Shown here: positions 32,697 to 40,586 of the stretch, one piece after another
How positions within the stretch are numbered: the first letter of the stretch is position 1
How the letters are laid out: each line of letters begins with the position of its first letter
Assembly (NCBI RefSeq): GCF_001612805.1
Contig: NZ_BDBD01000004.1
Span: 372,001-436,000, forward strand
DNA length: 64,000 nucleotides
Source of the DNA: Nocardia coubleae NBRC 108252
GTDB taxonomy: Bacteria > Actinomycetota > Actinomycetes > Mycobacteriales > Mycobacteriaceae
Direction: 5' to 3'
Made by a program: the position numbers and the translations under genes
The notes under the pieces: model-generated
What the model was told of the DNA's origin: nothing
Databases searched by the model: none
Seen by the model: only the letters and a program-made list of their open reading frames with translations

Positions 32697-34331
32697 CTAA
32701 CTCCCGAAGCGGGGCAACCACGGCGGCCTGCCGGTCCGGGCACCGCGTCTGCCCGGGCCGTCGATCGCGGCCAGGATGCGCTGTTCCAGATTGCGGGGCG
32801 GGGGCTGTCGATCGTCGGCGGCCAGTTGGGCCAGCAGCTCGTGCACTCCGCCGACTCTGGCGTCGAACTGGGCGAGGCCGGTAGTGGTCGTGGTGGCCAG
32901 CTTGTTCTCGATGTGGTGATGCTCGAGTTCGGCGACGGCGTCGAGGGCGTAGGCGTCGGCGAGGGCGAGGACCGAACCGGGCGGGGTCCAGGGGCGGCGC
33001 GCGGCGACGCGGACGAGACGCTGGTGGGCGAGGCGTTCGATGCCCTCGGCCAGCAGACGGGTGACGGCCGGGACGCGCATGCCCAGTTCCCGGGCGATCG
33101 AACGGTAGGTGCGGCCACCGTAGTAGGCGAGGACGAAGACTTCGCAGCGGCTGTCGAGCGGGTCGAAACCGAGCCGGGCCGAGGCGGCCAGCCAGGGGAT
33201 ATCGATGCGGTCGTTGCGGTCCAGGCGCAGGCGCTGGATGGCGAGGCGGTGGACCTGGGCCAGGAGTCTGGTGTGCAGGGTCGGCGTGTACCGGATGCCG
33301 GTCGCGTCGGGTGTCTCGAAGTGGGGTGGGTCGGCGAGGGGGTCGGTGACATCGAAGTGCGCACCGTCCGGGTGACCGGCGAAGTCGAGACACCCGGCGA
33401 GTGGACCCGCACCGTCCATCGAACCCACGCCGTCGAACATGATCGCGTCACCCGACTGACCTGAGTCATCCAGTCCGCCCGCGTGGTCCCCGCGACCCGT
33501 GTGTGCCGTTCGGCCCGCTCGGCTGTGGGGGTCCATCTCACTGTCTCGGCGTGCGAAACCGAGCCGTGGGTCGTGCAGCGCCGCGTAGTCGAGGCGACCG
33601 GAGTCGTCGAGGCGACCCCTGTGGTCGTATCCCTCCGAGTGGTCGCCTGCGTGGTCGCGTCGGCCCGCTCGATCCAGTCGGCCTTCGTCGTCGAGCCGAC
33701 CCACCCGGTCGTGCGGCCCCTCGAATCTCGGCTCATGGCCGAGGCCGCCGATGTCCCCGAGGTGACCTGAACAGCCGTCGCGGCCCTCGTGGTCGCGCCG
33801 GCCCGCACGAGACGTCATATCCGAGTGCCCGAGAAGATCCGAACGGTCGAACCCGTTCGAATTGCCGAACCCGCCCGCACAGTCGAGGCCTCCCGCATGA
33901 TCGCGTCCGGTCGAGTGATCCCGCCGGCCGGCATCGTCGCGGCGGTCAGCGTTACCCGGGCGGTCCACGTGGTCGACGCCGCCGGCGCGGTCGGGGTGGC
34001 CCCCGAGGTCGGTGCGTGGTTCGTTCGCGACGAATGCCGAACGGCCCCACGGCGTGGCGAGGTCATGGCGCGCAGCACCGGCCGGGGTATGGCCGTTGCC
34101 CTCGGTGATCCACGGACTCGCGGCGATGCGCTGGAACCCTTCGCGGACAACCTCTTCCGCTGATCCCCTCCTGCGCAGGATCCGCAGGGCGAGTCCGTAG
34201 GCGGCAGGGCCCGCGTCGCGGTAGAGCGCACGCACCACCTCGCGGTCGGCGGCGGCCGGCCGGATTTCCGGTGGGGGCGTACCGAATCCCCGACGCCCGG
34301 GTGACATGCCTGAAACGCGTTGTCCACTCAT
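32697..34331 (-). CDS. ECF-sigma-like protein with repeat insertion and anti-sigma-like C-terminus
   Basis: A 544-residue protein, far longer than normal ECF factors (about 180-200). Residues 30-75 (ALYRDAGPAAYGLALRILRR...) match sigma region 2.1-2.2. Residues 345-390 (LLAQVHRLAIQRLRLDR) look like region 2.3-2.4. Residues 393-440 (CEVFVLAYYGGRTYRSIAREL...) match region 4. Between 76 and 344 lies an Asp/Gly/Arg/His-rich repetitive insert (GRRDHAG, GRLDD-like units). Residues 453-525 (LALADAYALDAVAELE ... RILAAI) resemble the N-terminal anti-sigma domain of RskA-type proteins but without its His/Cys zinc motif. I infer a self-contained sigma/anti-sigma-like regulator. A decayed gene is possible. 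Confidence 0.7.
   Translation of the reverse strand: MSGQRVSGMSPGRRGFGTPPPEIRPAAADREVVRALYRDAGPAAYGLALRILRRRGSAEEVVREGFQRIAASPWITEGNGHTPAGAARHDLATPWGRSAFVANEPRTDLGGHPDRAGGVDHVDRPGNADRRDDAGRRDHSTGRDHAGGLDCAGGFGNSNGFDRSDLLGHSDMTSRAGRRDHEGRDGCSGHLGDIGGLGHEPRFEGPHDRVGRLDDEGRLDRAGRRDHAGDHSEGYDHRGRLDDSGRLDYAALHDPRLGFARRDSEMDPHSRAGRTAHTGRGDHAGGLDDSGQSGDAIMFDGVGSMDGAGPLAGCLDFAGHPDGAHFDVTDPLADPPHFETPDATGIRYTPTLHTRLLAQVHRLAIQRLRLDRNDRIDIPWLAASARLGFDPLDSRCEVFVLAYYGGRTYRSIARELGMRVPAVTRLLAEGIERLAHQRLVRVAARRPWTPPGSVLALADAYALDAVAELEHHHIENKLATTTTTGLAQFDARVGGVHELLAQLAADDRQPPPRNLEQRILAAIDGPGRRGARTGRPPWLPRFGS
33344..34034 (-). repeat. Degenerate repeats coding a D/G/R/H-rich linker
   Basis: In the minus-strand frame about 230 codons read as imperfect 6-15-residue units such as GRRDHAG, GRDHAGGLD, GRLDDEG and GRLDDSG. 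At DNA level, GTGGTCGCG and GTCGAGGCGACC words recur on the plus strand. Third-position GC is visibly lower than in neighbouring genes, consistent with local repeat expansion. Confidence 0.6.
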
Positions 34332-34389
34332 AGTCGAATTCCTGTCCGCACAAAGGCGATTCGCAGCCCGGACGGTTGTGGATCGGTAT

Positions 34390-34968
34390 TCACCCGCCGA
34401 CAGCGGCGATCACCATGAATGCCGTCCCGATATCCATCACCACATGAGGTACCAAGGCCGAGGTCAGGGGGTGTGTGCCTGCCGGATGGGCGAAGCGGTG
34501 CCAGCGCGGCCGGTGACCGACGGTGCCGAGCGCGACGAGCGCGTCGAGCACGAACAGCGCCGCCAGCACCAGCGCGGGCCCGGGCGGGATCCCGGTGTGA
34601 CCGGATCCGTGCCCGGCCATGGCGTAGAGCATCACCGCCGCCGCCACCGTGTGATATCCCAGCGCGAGCACCCCGTCGGCCGTCGGCACCGCCCCGTTGC
34701 GCCACTGCACGACCCGCTCGGTGAGCAGCAACGCGAAGGCCACCGTGAGCGCGGTCAGCAAACCGCGTATCGCATGCGGGTCGGTGGCGGCCGGGAACAC
34801 CAACATGGCCAGCATCACCAGGCACATCAGCAGGTGCGCACCGTCGGCCGCCGCGTCCGCCCGGACCGCGCGCCTGCTTAACCGCACGACAACGATCCCG
34901 GCCGCCAGCACGAACGCCGACACCACGGCCCACCGCAAAACCGCATAGTCCTCCACGAATTCGGCCAC
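34390..34968 (-). CDS. DUF5134 family membrane protein
   Basis: A 192-residue integral membrane protein with five or so hydrophobic helices (residues about 12-30, 45-60, 68-85, 100-120, 135-150 and a final one near the C-terminus). His residues occur in helices and loops: HLLMCLVML, LGYHTVAAAVMLYAMAGHG and a terminal HVVMDIGTAFMV. This fits the actinobacterial DUF5134 family, which has been compared with copper- or heme-handling membrane proteins, though no function is proven. It lies 58 bp upstream of the sigma-like gene in the same direction and may be co-transcribed with it. Confidence 0.75.
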   Translation of the reverse strand: MAEFVEDYAVLRWAVVSAFVLAAGIVVVRLSRRAVRADAAADGAHLLMCLVMLAMLVFPAATDPHAIRGLLTALTVAFALLLTERVVQWRNGAVPTADGVLALGYHTVAAAVMLYAMAGHGSGHTGIPPGPALVLAALFVLDALVALGTVGHRPRWHRFAHPAGTHPLTSALVPHVVMDIGTAFMVIAAVGG

Positions 34969-35070
34969 GCCCCACCACCTTCGGCTCGCCCCTCGTCCTC
35001 ATAGTCGCATCGCCCACCCCGGCCGTGTGCCGTTTTCCCGCGTCATTTCCGCCCCGGGCACAATGGACCG

Positions 35071-35568
35071 ATGCACGACACCACCCGGGCGGAGCAGCTC
35101 ACCCTCGCCGTCGACGACCTCACCGGCGAGCAGATCACCACCCTGCTCACCGAGCACCACACCGAAATGGCGGGCAACTCTCCCGCGTGCAGCATGCACG
35201 CCCTCGACCTGACCGGCTTGCGCGATCCGGCGGTCACCGTGTGGAGCGCGTGGTCGGGGCCGGTGCTTGTCGGCTGCGGTGCCCTGAAGGAGCTGGATCC
35301 CGAGCACGGCGAGATCAAGTCCATGCGGACCGCCGCCGGATTCACCGGTCGCGGTGTCGCCGCCGCGGTGCTCGCCCACCTGATCGCGGAGGCCGAGCGG
35401 CGCGGATACCGGCGCCTGAGCTTGGAAACCGGGACGAGCGAGTTCTTCGCCCCGGCCCGGCGCCTGTATCTGCGGCACGGCTTCGTCGAATGCGAGCCGT
35501 TCGCCGACTACACCCTCGACCCGTACAGCCAGTTCTTCACCCTCGAACTGCCCGTCACCGGATCCTGA
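35071..35568 (+). CDS. GNAT family N-acetyltransferase
   Basis: A 165-residue single-domain GNAT. The acetyl-CoA pyrophosphate loop is represented by GFTGRGVAAAVLAHLIAEA, followed by the beta-5/alpha-4 region RLSLETGTSEFFAPARRLYLRHGFVECEPF (conserved in parts). These features are typical of small PaiA/ElaA-like acetyltransferases that modify amino acids, polyamines or drugs. The substrate is not predictable. The start is ATG 35071. The last 14 bp overlap the end of the convergent VWA gene, which suggests compact packing and no terminator between them. Confidence 0.87.
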   Translation: MHDTTRAEQLTLAVDDLTGEQITTLLTEHHTEMAGNSPACSMHALDLTGLRDPAVTVWSAWSGPVLVGCGALKELDPEHGEIKSMRTAAGFTGRGVAAAVLAHLIAEAERRGYRRLSLETGTSEFFAPARRLYLRHGFVECEPFADYTLDPYSQFFTLELPVTGS

Positions 35569-36892
35569 ACACCGGGCCTTTCGGGGTGAAGGGCAGGGAC
35601 GTGCCCGCGGGGATCAGGAAGGCGTGTTCGCCGCGGATGCGTAACGGGTCGCAGTCGCCGTCGGTAATGACGAGAATCGGGCCGTCGGCCGGGAAGTCCT
35701 CGGCGCGTTCGAGGAGCCGGACGGCAGGTTGCAGCACCGTGCCGCCCCGGCCGCGCACGCGCATTCCGGCGGCGATGTCCTCCACCGCGACGTACCCCGC
35801 GTCGTAGGGTGCCGCGTCGCAGTAGACGACACGAGCGCGTGGCACGTCCCTGGCCAGCGCGTACGAGGCGATGGCGCCCAGACCCTTGCCGAGCAGGGTG
35901 ACGTTCATCGACAGCGAGGTATCGAGCACCACACCGAAGGTCGGTAGGCGAACGTTCTCCTCCGGTCGCACCCACGCCGGGCGCGGGATGTCGGGGGTGG
36001 CCGCCTGTCTGCGGGAGGCGCGGGCGTAGCTGCGGCGTTTGTCGACGGTTGGTATGTGCTCGTCGAACCATCGGGCCAGCCGCGCGTCCCAGGGCAGCGG
36101 TGGCTGATCGAGCGCGCGAATGGCCTGCTCCAACGCGGCCGGGACGTGTCCGCGACCGCTGTTCGTGTGGTAGGCCAGTCCGGTGACCAACGCGTTGCGG
36201 TAGTACTCGTCGAGGTCGACATAGCGGCCCGCGCTGCCGGGATGCGCCAGGGGTTCGCCGAGTACATCGCCGCGTCCGCGACCGCGCAGGGTGGCGAGCT
36301 TGCGTAACCGGCGCAGATCGCCGGCGATGCGGTCGTAGATCTCCTCGGCCGAACACCCTTTCAGTTCCGGGTCGTAGAGCAGTCCTTCGGGCATCTGCCC
36401 GACATTCATCTCCACCAGCCAGCCGTTGACGACGTAATCGCAGGCGACATTGAACAGGTAGTGGTCGCGCCAGTCCGCCCGTTCGCCGTGGCGCAGGGCC
36501 GCGTGCAGCATCTCGTGCGCGAGCACGAACCGCCATTCCTCCTCACTCAGCCCGGCATAGGGATTCACATAGATCTCGGCGGCGTCGGCGTTCACCGCGG
36601 CGATCGAGATATCCGCGGCCCGAACCACTTCCACATCGGCGACCACGGTCATCCCGGCGGCGAGCGCACCGAGTAGCGGGAACGACGAGACGAACCAGCC
36701 GAGGGCCGCGTCCCACTGGGTACGCGGCCGCTTCCCGTCGGGTGTGTGGTCGCCACCGGCCGTGGCCAGGGCGGCACGGGCGGCGTCGGACACCCCCGCC
36801 GCGAACCGGGCAGGCGCGTCGACGCGGGCCGCCGTCTCGGCGTCGGTGAGCAGGAAGTCGGGAGGTCCCGTGCGCGCGAACGCGTCCGGCAC
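35555..36892 (-). CDS. VWA-like/metallopeptidase protein, main part after an in-frame TAG
   Basis: A 445-codon segment. A zinc-metallopeptidase motif HEMLHAALRH (HExxHxxxxH) lies near residue 125, and a C-terminal VWA-like domain carries the MIDAS motif DTSLS with downstream ITDGD. This is the VWA partner normally encoded beside a MoxR ATPase. It is in the same frame as the 143-codon piece at 36935-37366, separated only by TAG at 36935-36937 and 14 sense codons, and the joined product reads as one natural protein of about 600 residues. The GTG at 36892 has no visible Shine-Dalgarno, so independent translation is doubtful. Probably a nonsense-disrupted gene or an assembly error. Confidence 0.7.
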   Translation of the reverse strand: MPDAFARTGPPDFLLTDAETAARVDAPARFAAGVSDAARAALATAGGDHTPDGKRPRTQWDAALGWFVSSFPLLGALAAGMTVVADVEVVRAADISIAAVNADAAEIYVNPYAGLSEEEWRFVLAHEMLHAALRHGERADWRDHYLFNVACDYVVNGWLVEMNVGQMPEGLLYDPELKGCSAEEIYDRIAGDLRRLRKLATLRGRGRGDVLGEPLAHPGSAGRYVDLDEYYRNALVTGLAYHTNSGRGHVPAALEQAIRALDQPPLPWDARLARWFDEHIPTVDKRRSYARASRRQAATPDIPRPAWVRPEENVRLPTFGVVLDTSLSMNVTLLGKGLGAIASYALARDVPRARVVYCDAAPYDAGYVAVEDIAAGMRVRGRGGTVLQPAVRLLERAEDFPADGPILVITDGDCDPLRIRGEHAFLIPAGTSLPFTPKGPVFRIR

Positions 36893-36934
36893 CGCGGTAT
36901 CGTGCCAGCGCGCCGCGGCGGCGTGCTCGTCGGC

Positions 36935-37366
36935 CTAGGCGGGCGGCACGGGGTCGGGCGGGGTGCCGATCTTCATCGTCGCCAGATAGGTGTCGACAGC
37001 GGCGCAGCACGCGGCGCGGTACACCGGATGCGGTGCGCGCACCCGCGAGGAGAACCACGGGTCGTCGCTGGGCAGCCCGATGATGTTGGTGGGCACCGTA
37101 TTACGCGGATCGAGGTGCCCGAATCCGGCGTGCAGCAGGCAATGCGCGAAGGTCCACGCCCATTCCTGCGCCGTGGCACGCCGATTCGGGTGGTACTCGA
37201 GACGGCCGCCCGCCAGCCGTGCCCACATCTCGTGCGGTGCGCGCTTGTCCGACTGGTAGAGCTGACCGGCCAGCGGGCGCAACGCCGGGTGGGCGCGCAC
37301 GATCGCCCACCCGTCCTGAACAGCCTGGTACCACGGGTCGATCCGGCGAGTCTTTCGCGCACCCAT
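36935..37366 (-). CDS. N-terminal piece of the VWA/metallopeptidase protein, ends at TAG
   Basis: A 143-residue piece starting 3 bp after the moxR-like gene ends. It contains FAHCLLHAGFGHLDP, which has the spacing of an HExxHxxxxH site but with Cys in place of the catalytic Glu. It ends MKIGTPPDPVPPA at TAG (36935-36937). The next sense codons, read in the same frame, continue smoothly as ADEHAAAARWHDTAVPDAF into the larger downstream segment. A single base change (for example GAG to TAG) would explain it. As it stands the piece is a truncated domain of the MoxR-associated protein. Confidence 0.65.
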   Translation of the reverse strand: MGARKTRRIDPWYQAVQDGWAIVRAHPALRPLAGQLYQSDKRAPHEMWARLAGGRLEYHPNRRATAQEWAWTFAHCLLHAGFGHLDPRNTVPTNIIGLPSDDPWFSSRVRAPHPVYRAACCAAVDTYLATMKIGTPPDPVPPA

Positions 37367-37368
37367 GC

Positions 37369-38427
37369 TCAGCGCCGCGCGGCCAGTCGCGGCAGGTCAC
37401 GCGACACCTCGATGAGGAACCACGACGGCAGCACCGGCACGCCCTCGGCATCGGCGGCGATCACCAACTGCGCGCATTCCACCGAGATCTCAGCCAGCTC
37501 CACCAGCAGCGACTTGGCGCGCAACACGAACCGGCGCACCGAGGCGGAGGTGTGCTCGCGGTCGCCGGGCAGTTCCTTCACGAGGCGGGCCCGCATCGTC
37601 TCGGCCAGGAAGTACAGCAGGTCGCGGTCGGCCGGATCGCGCGGCCAGGCGGCATCGCCCTTGAAGACGGCGTCGAGGTCGAAGGCGTGGCGCACCGTCT
37701 TGACGAAGGCGCGGAAGCCGGAGGCGTGGCCGAGGGTGAGAGTGCCGGTCGCCAGCACATTCAGCGTGGTGTCGTCGATGTCGTCGCCGCAGGAGTACAG
37801 CGCGTCGGAGAGCATGTGCCACCCACGCGGGGTGGAGAAGGGCGCCTCGGTTTTGGGCGGTGCCGACCACAGGTGGTCGGGGCGCTGGGTGAGGTAGCGG
37901 ATCACCCACGGATGGATGTCGTTGACCGCCGCCCATTTCAGCCAGTCGTCCACGTCGGCGCGCAGATGCAGGTGCACCATGCGGTTGACCAGCGCCGAGG
38001 CCATCGGGCGGGCCAGCGCGTTGTCGGTGGCCCGGTTGCCCGCCCCGATCACCACCGACCCCTCGGGCAGTTCGTAGGTGCCGATGCGCCGATCCAGGAT
38101 CAGGGAGTAGAACGACTTCTGCACCTCGGGCGAGGCGGCGTTGAGTTCGTCGAGGAACAGGCAGTAGGGCTGGGCGCGGGCGATCAGTTCCGGCGGCGCG
38201 AACCGGCTGCGGCCGTCCACGATCTGGGGCACCCCGATGAGGTCCTCGGGCGCGAGCTGGGTGCCGAGCAGGGTGACACAGTCGAGGCCGAGCGAGTCGG
38301 CGAAGGTGCGCACCAGCGAGCTCTTCCCGATTCCCGGTGCGCCCCAGAGGAATACGGGCCGTACCACGGCGACATGCAGCAGTAGCTCCGGTAGCTGGTC
38401 CGGTGTCACCGTGACGGATGCCTGCAA
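37369..38427 (-). CDS. MoxR-like AAA ATPase
   Basis: A 352-residue AAA+ protein of the MoxR/DnaX-like group. Walker A GAPGIGKSS is near residue 30, Walker B LFLDELNAAS near 92, sensor 1 GAGNRATDNA follows, and a lid domain with RRFVLRAKSLLVELAE completes it. MoxR ATPases remodel or activate protein complexes together with VWA-domain partners that bind metal-dependent clients. The gene is directly followed by the split VWA/metallopeptidase gene, so if the stop codon there is real, the pair may be non-functional in this strain. The first codon is an ATG preceded by a GGGAGGGAA-type Shine-Dalgarno. Confidence 0.9.
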   Translation of the reverse strand: MQASVTVTPDQLPELLLHVAVVRPVFLWGAPGIGKSSLVRTFADSLGLDCVTLLGTQLAPEDLIGVPQIVDGRSRFAPPELIARAQPYCLFLDELNAASPEVQKSFYSLILDRRIGTYELPEGSVVIGAGNRATDNALARPMASALVNRMVHLHLRADVDDWLKWAAVNDIHPWVIRYLTQRPDHLWSAPPKTEAPFSTPRGWHMLSDALYSCGDDIDDTTLNVLATGTLTLGHASGFRAFVKTVRHAFDLDAVFKGDAAWPRDPADRDLLYFLAETMRARLVKELPGDREHTSASVRRFVLRAKSLLVELAEISVECAQLVIAADAEGVPVLPSWFLIEVSRDLPRLAARR

Positions 38428-38521
38428 CGTGGTTCCCTCCCCTGTCTTCGTCGGAGCAGGAGAGTATCGGGCGGATCGCCCGGCCCGCCAGCGAGTTTCG
38501 CGGACGGGCCGGTGCGGCGCA

Positions 38522-39745
38522 TCAGCCCAGGGCGCGCGAAAACCCTTCGGCGAGTTCGGCCACCTGGGCGTCGGTCATCACGAAGGACGGGGAGATCTGC
38601 ATGGCGCCCGCTCCGGCAGCACGACCCGAAATCCCCTGGGCACGAAGGGCTTTCACCAAGCCTGGGCCTTCGGAGGGGTCGGTCAGCTGGACGGCCGCCA
38701 CCGCACCGAGACCGCTGCGGACCTCCGCCACGCGCGGGTGATCGGCCAACGGGGCCAGGGCGGTGTGCAGGGTGGTCTCGAGCCGGGCCGCTTCCTCGAG
38801 CAGACCCTCACGTTCGACGATGGCGAGGTTGGCCAGCGCCGCCGCGGCCGCACCGGCGTGCCCGCCGTAGGTGTACCCGTGCCGGAACCACACACCGCCT
38901 GCGTAGAAAGGCTCGGCCAGGTGCGGGGCGATGAAAACCGCACCCATCGGCAGATAGCCGGAGGTGAGGCCCTTGGCGGTGGTCATCAGATCGGGGCGCA
39001 GGTCGAAGCGGGTGGAGGCGAACCAGGAGCCGCCGATCCGCCCGAAGCCGGTGACCACCTCGTCGGCGACGAACAGGATGTCGTGGTCGCGGCAGATCTG
39101 GCGCACCTCGGCCAGGTATCCCTCGGGCGGCAGGTACACCCCACCGGCACCGATGATCGGCTCGCAGAAGAACGCCGCGATCCGTTCCGCGCCGACGTCC
39201 TCGATCAGCGCGAGCAAGGCCTTGGCGTCGTTCCATTCGACGGTGCGGGTGTCCTCGACCAGGACGCCGTAGCCCTCCTTGTTCGGGGTCAGACCGCCGA
39301 GCGAGGTGCTCGCGTAGTGCATGCCGTGGTAGGCCAGGCGTCGCCCGACCAGGATCTTCTTGTCGGCGCGGCCCTGTTCGTGCCAGTAGCGCCGCGCCAG
39401 TTTCGCGGCGGTCTCCACCGAGTCCGAACCACCGGAGGTGAAGAAGATCTTGCTACCGGGTACGGGCGCGATGGCCGACAGCTTCTCGGCGAGCTCCTGG
39501 GTGGCGGGCTCGGTGAGGTCACCGAAGTTCGAGTAGTGGGCGATGGTGCGCAACTGCTCGGCGACCGCGTCGGCGATCTCCCCGCGACCGTGACCCACAT
39601 TGGCGAACCACAGACCCGCGGTGGCGTCGAGGTACCGGTTGCCCTCGGTGTCGTAGACGTAGGCACCGTCACCTCGAGCGACAACGAACGCACCGTCACG
39701 AGTGACGGCACCCATATCGGCGAATCCATGCCAGAGCGCATTCAT
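38522..39745 (-). CDS. Class III (omega) aminotransferase
   Basis: A 407-residue PLP aminotransferase of the aspartate-aminotransferase-fold class III group. Features are GLWFANVGHGR near the N-terminus, SGGSDSVETAAKLAR (phosphate-binding), the Asp of VADEVVTGFGRIG that contacts the pyridine nitrogen, and the Schiff-base Lys in TTAKGLTSGYLPMG. The group includes beta-alanine/pyruvate, putrescine and taurine transaminases. The FADMGAVTRDG start region resembles enzymes acting on omega-amino acids. The substrate is not certain. The ATG at 39745 was preferred over an upstream extension of 28 codons that does not fit the family. Its start is 10 bp from the end of the Pr6Pr gene. Confidence 0.9.
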   Translation of the reverse strand: MNALWHGFADMGAVTRDGAFVVARGDGAYVYDTEGNRYLDATAGLWFANVGHGRGEIADAVAEQLRTIAHYSNFGDLTEPATQELAEKLSAIAPVPGSKIFFTSGGSDSVETAAKLARRYWHEQGRADKKILVGRRLAYHGMHYASTSLGGLTPNKEGYGVLVEDTRTVEWNDAKALLALIEDVGAERIAAFFCEPIIGAGGVYLPPEGYLAEVRQICRDHDILFVADEVVTGFGRIGGSWFASTRFDLRPDLMTTAKGLTSGYLPMGAVFIAPHLAEPFYAGGVWFRHGYTYGGHAGAAAAALANLAIVEREGLLEEAARLETTLHTALAPLADHPRVAEVRSGLGAVAAVQLTDPSEGPGLVKALRAQGISGRAAGAGAMQISPSFVMTDAQVAELAEGFSRALG

Positions 39746-39755
39746 GGCTCCACAC

Positions 39756-40397
39756 TTACACCGGCTCGCCCTCGCGCGCTCGTCGGGCCCTCCACCACGC
39801 GGGCATGTCACCCAGCGACGCCATGGCAACCGCGAGCACCGCGAACACGATGCTCAGCACGATCAGGCCGAGCGTCATCGACAGGTAGCCCTGGTGGCGC
39901 GGATCGATGAACGGGTACGGGTACCAGTCGACGATCGGGCCGCGGATCAGCGTGTAGGCACCGTAGAGCAGCGGGAAGATCAGCCACTTCCCCACCAGTT
40001 CCGGTGTCGCCGCCGGCCGTCGCGCCATGGCCACCAGCAGCCAGTCCGCGACAAGGACGAGCGGCAGGTACCGGTGCATGATGTCGTTGATCCACTTGTC
40101 GGTGAGCATCACGTCGATATTGGCGAGCAGGACCGCGTACACCACCATCGTGATGAGCATGTACAGCGTCACCGCGCCGCGCACCACCTGCCAGCCGGGT
40201 CCCTGCGGCGCGAGCAGGCCACCCACGAGCAGGACGAGCACGGCCAGGATGTTGGACTCGATGGTGAAGTAACTGAAGTAGTTCGCGATCGAGAATGTCG
40301 GCGAGTCCAGGTTGCGCAGGGGAATCCACAGCAGGGCGACGAGACCGAGCACTCCGAAACCGATCCGGTATGCCCTGATCCACCACGCCGTGCGCAC
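39756..40397 (-). CDS. Pr6Pr family membrane protein
   Basis: A 213-residue integral membrane protein with six hydrophobic helices. After a short basic N-terminus, the conserved SIANYFSYFTIESNILAVLVLL block and the WINDIMHRYLPLVLVADWLL and GAYTLIRGPIVDWYPYPF segments (each conserved in part) identify the Pr6Pr (FAR-17a/AIG1-like) family found in actinobacteria. No enzymatic role is established. The start is GTG 40397 with a very strong GGAGGAGGGG Shine-Dalgarno. A much longer open frame continues upstream antisense to hrpA but has no coding features. The aminotransferase gene follows after 10 bp, probably in one transcript. Confidence 0.85.
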   Translation of the reverse strand: MRTAWWIRAYRIGFGVLGLVALLWIPLRNLDSPTFSIANYFSYFTIESNILAVLVLLVGGLLAPQGPGWQVVRGAVTLYMLITMVVYAVLLANIDVMLTDKWINDIMHRYLPLVLVADWLLVAMARRPAATPELVGKWLIFPLLYGAYTLIRGPIVDWYPYPFIDPRHQGYLSMTLGLIVLSIVFAVLAVAMASLGDMPAWWRARRAREGEPV

Positions 40398-40586
40398 CGA
40401 GCCCCTCCTCCCTCCGGGCACTCCTTCGTCGCACCCTCCGGTCAGTCCAGAGGCGGGGACGCGCCGAGACCGGTGCTTAGTCATGCCGCATCTTCGCATG
40501 AGATGTCGGTGATCCGGGTGCAGCACGCCGCCGTCGACGGGCGCGCCGGAAAACCGGTGGCGTGCTTCGCTAGGCTGGTAGACGCA

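Noticed and set aside
33344..34034. Repeats considered as a CRISPR array
   Set aside because: The units are degenerate, 18-45 bp, without constant repeat or spacer length, and lie inside a coding frame. No cas genes are present.
33483..34163. Several plus-strand open frames opposite the sigma-like gene
   Set aside because: They do not join known domains. The minus frame alone connects sigma region 2, sigma region 4 and the C-terminal domain without interruption.
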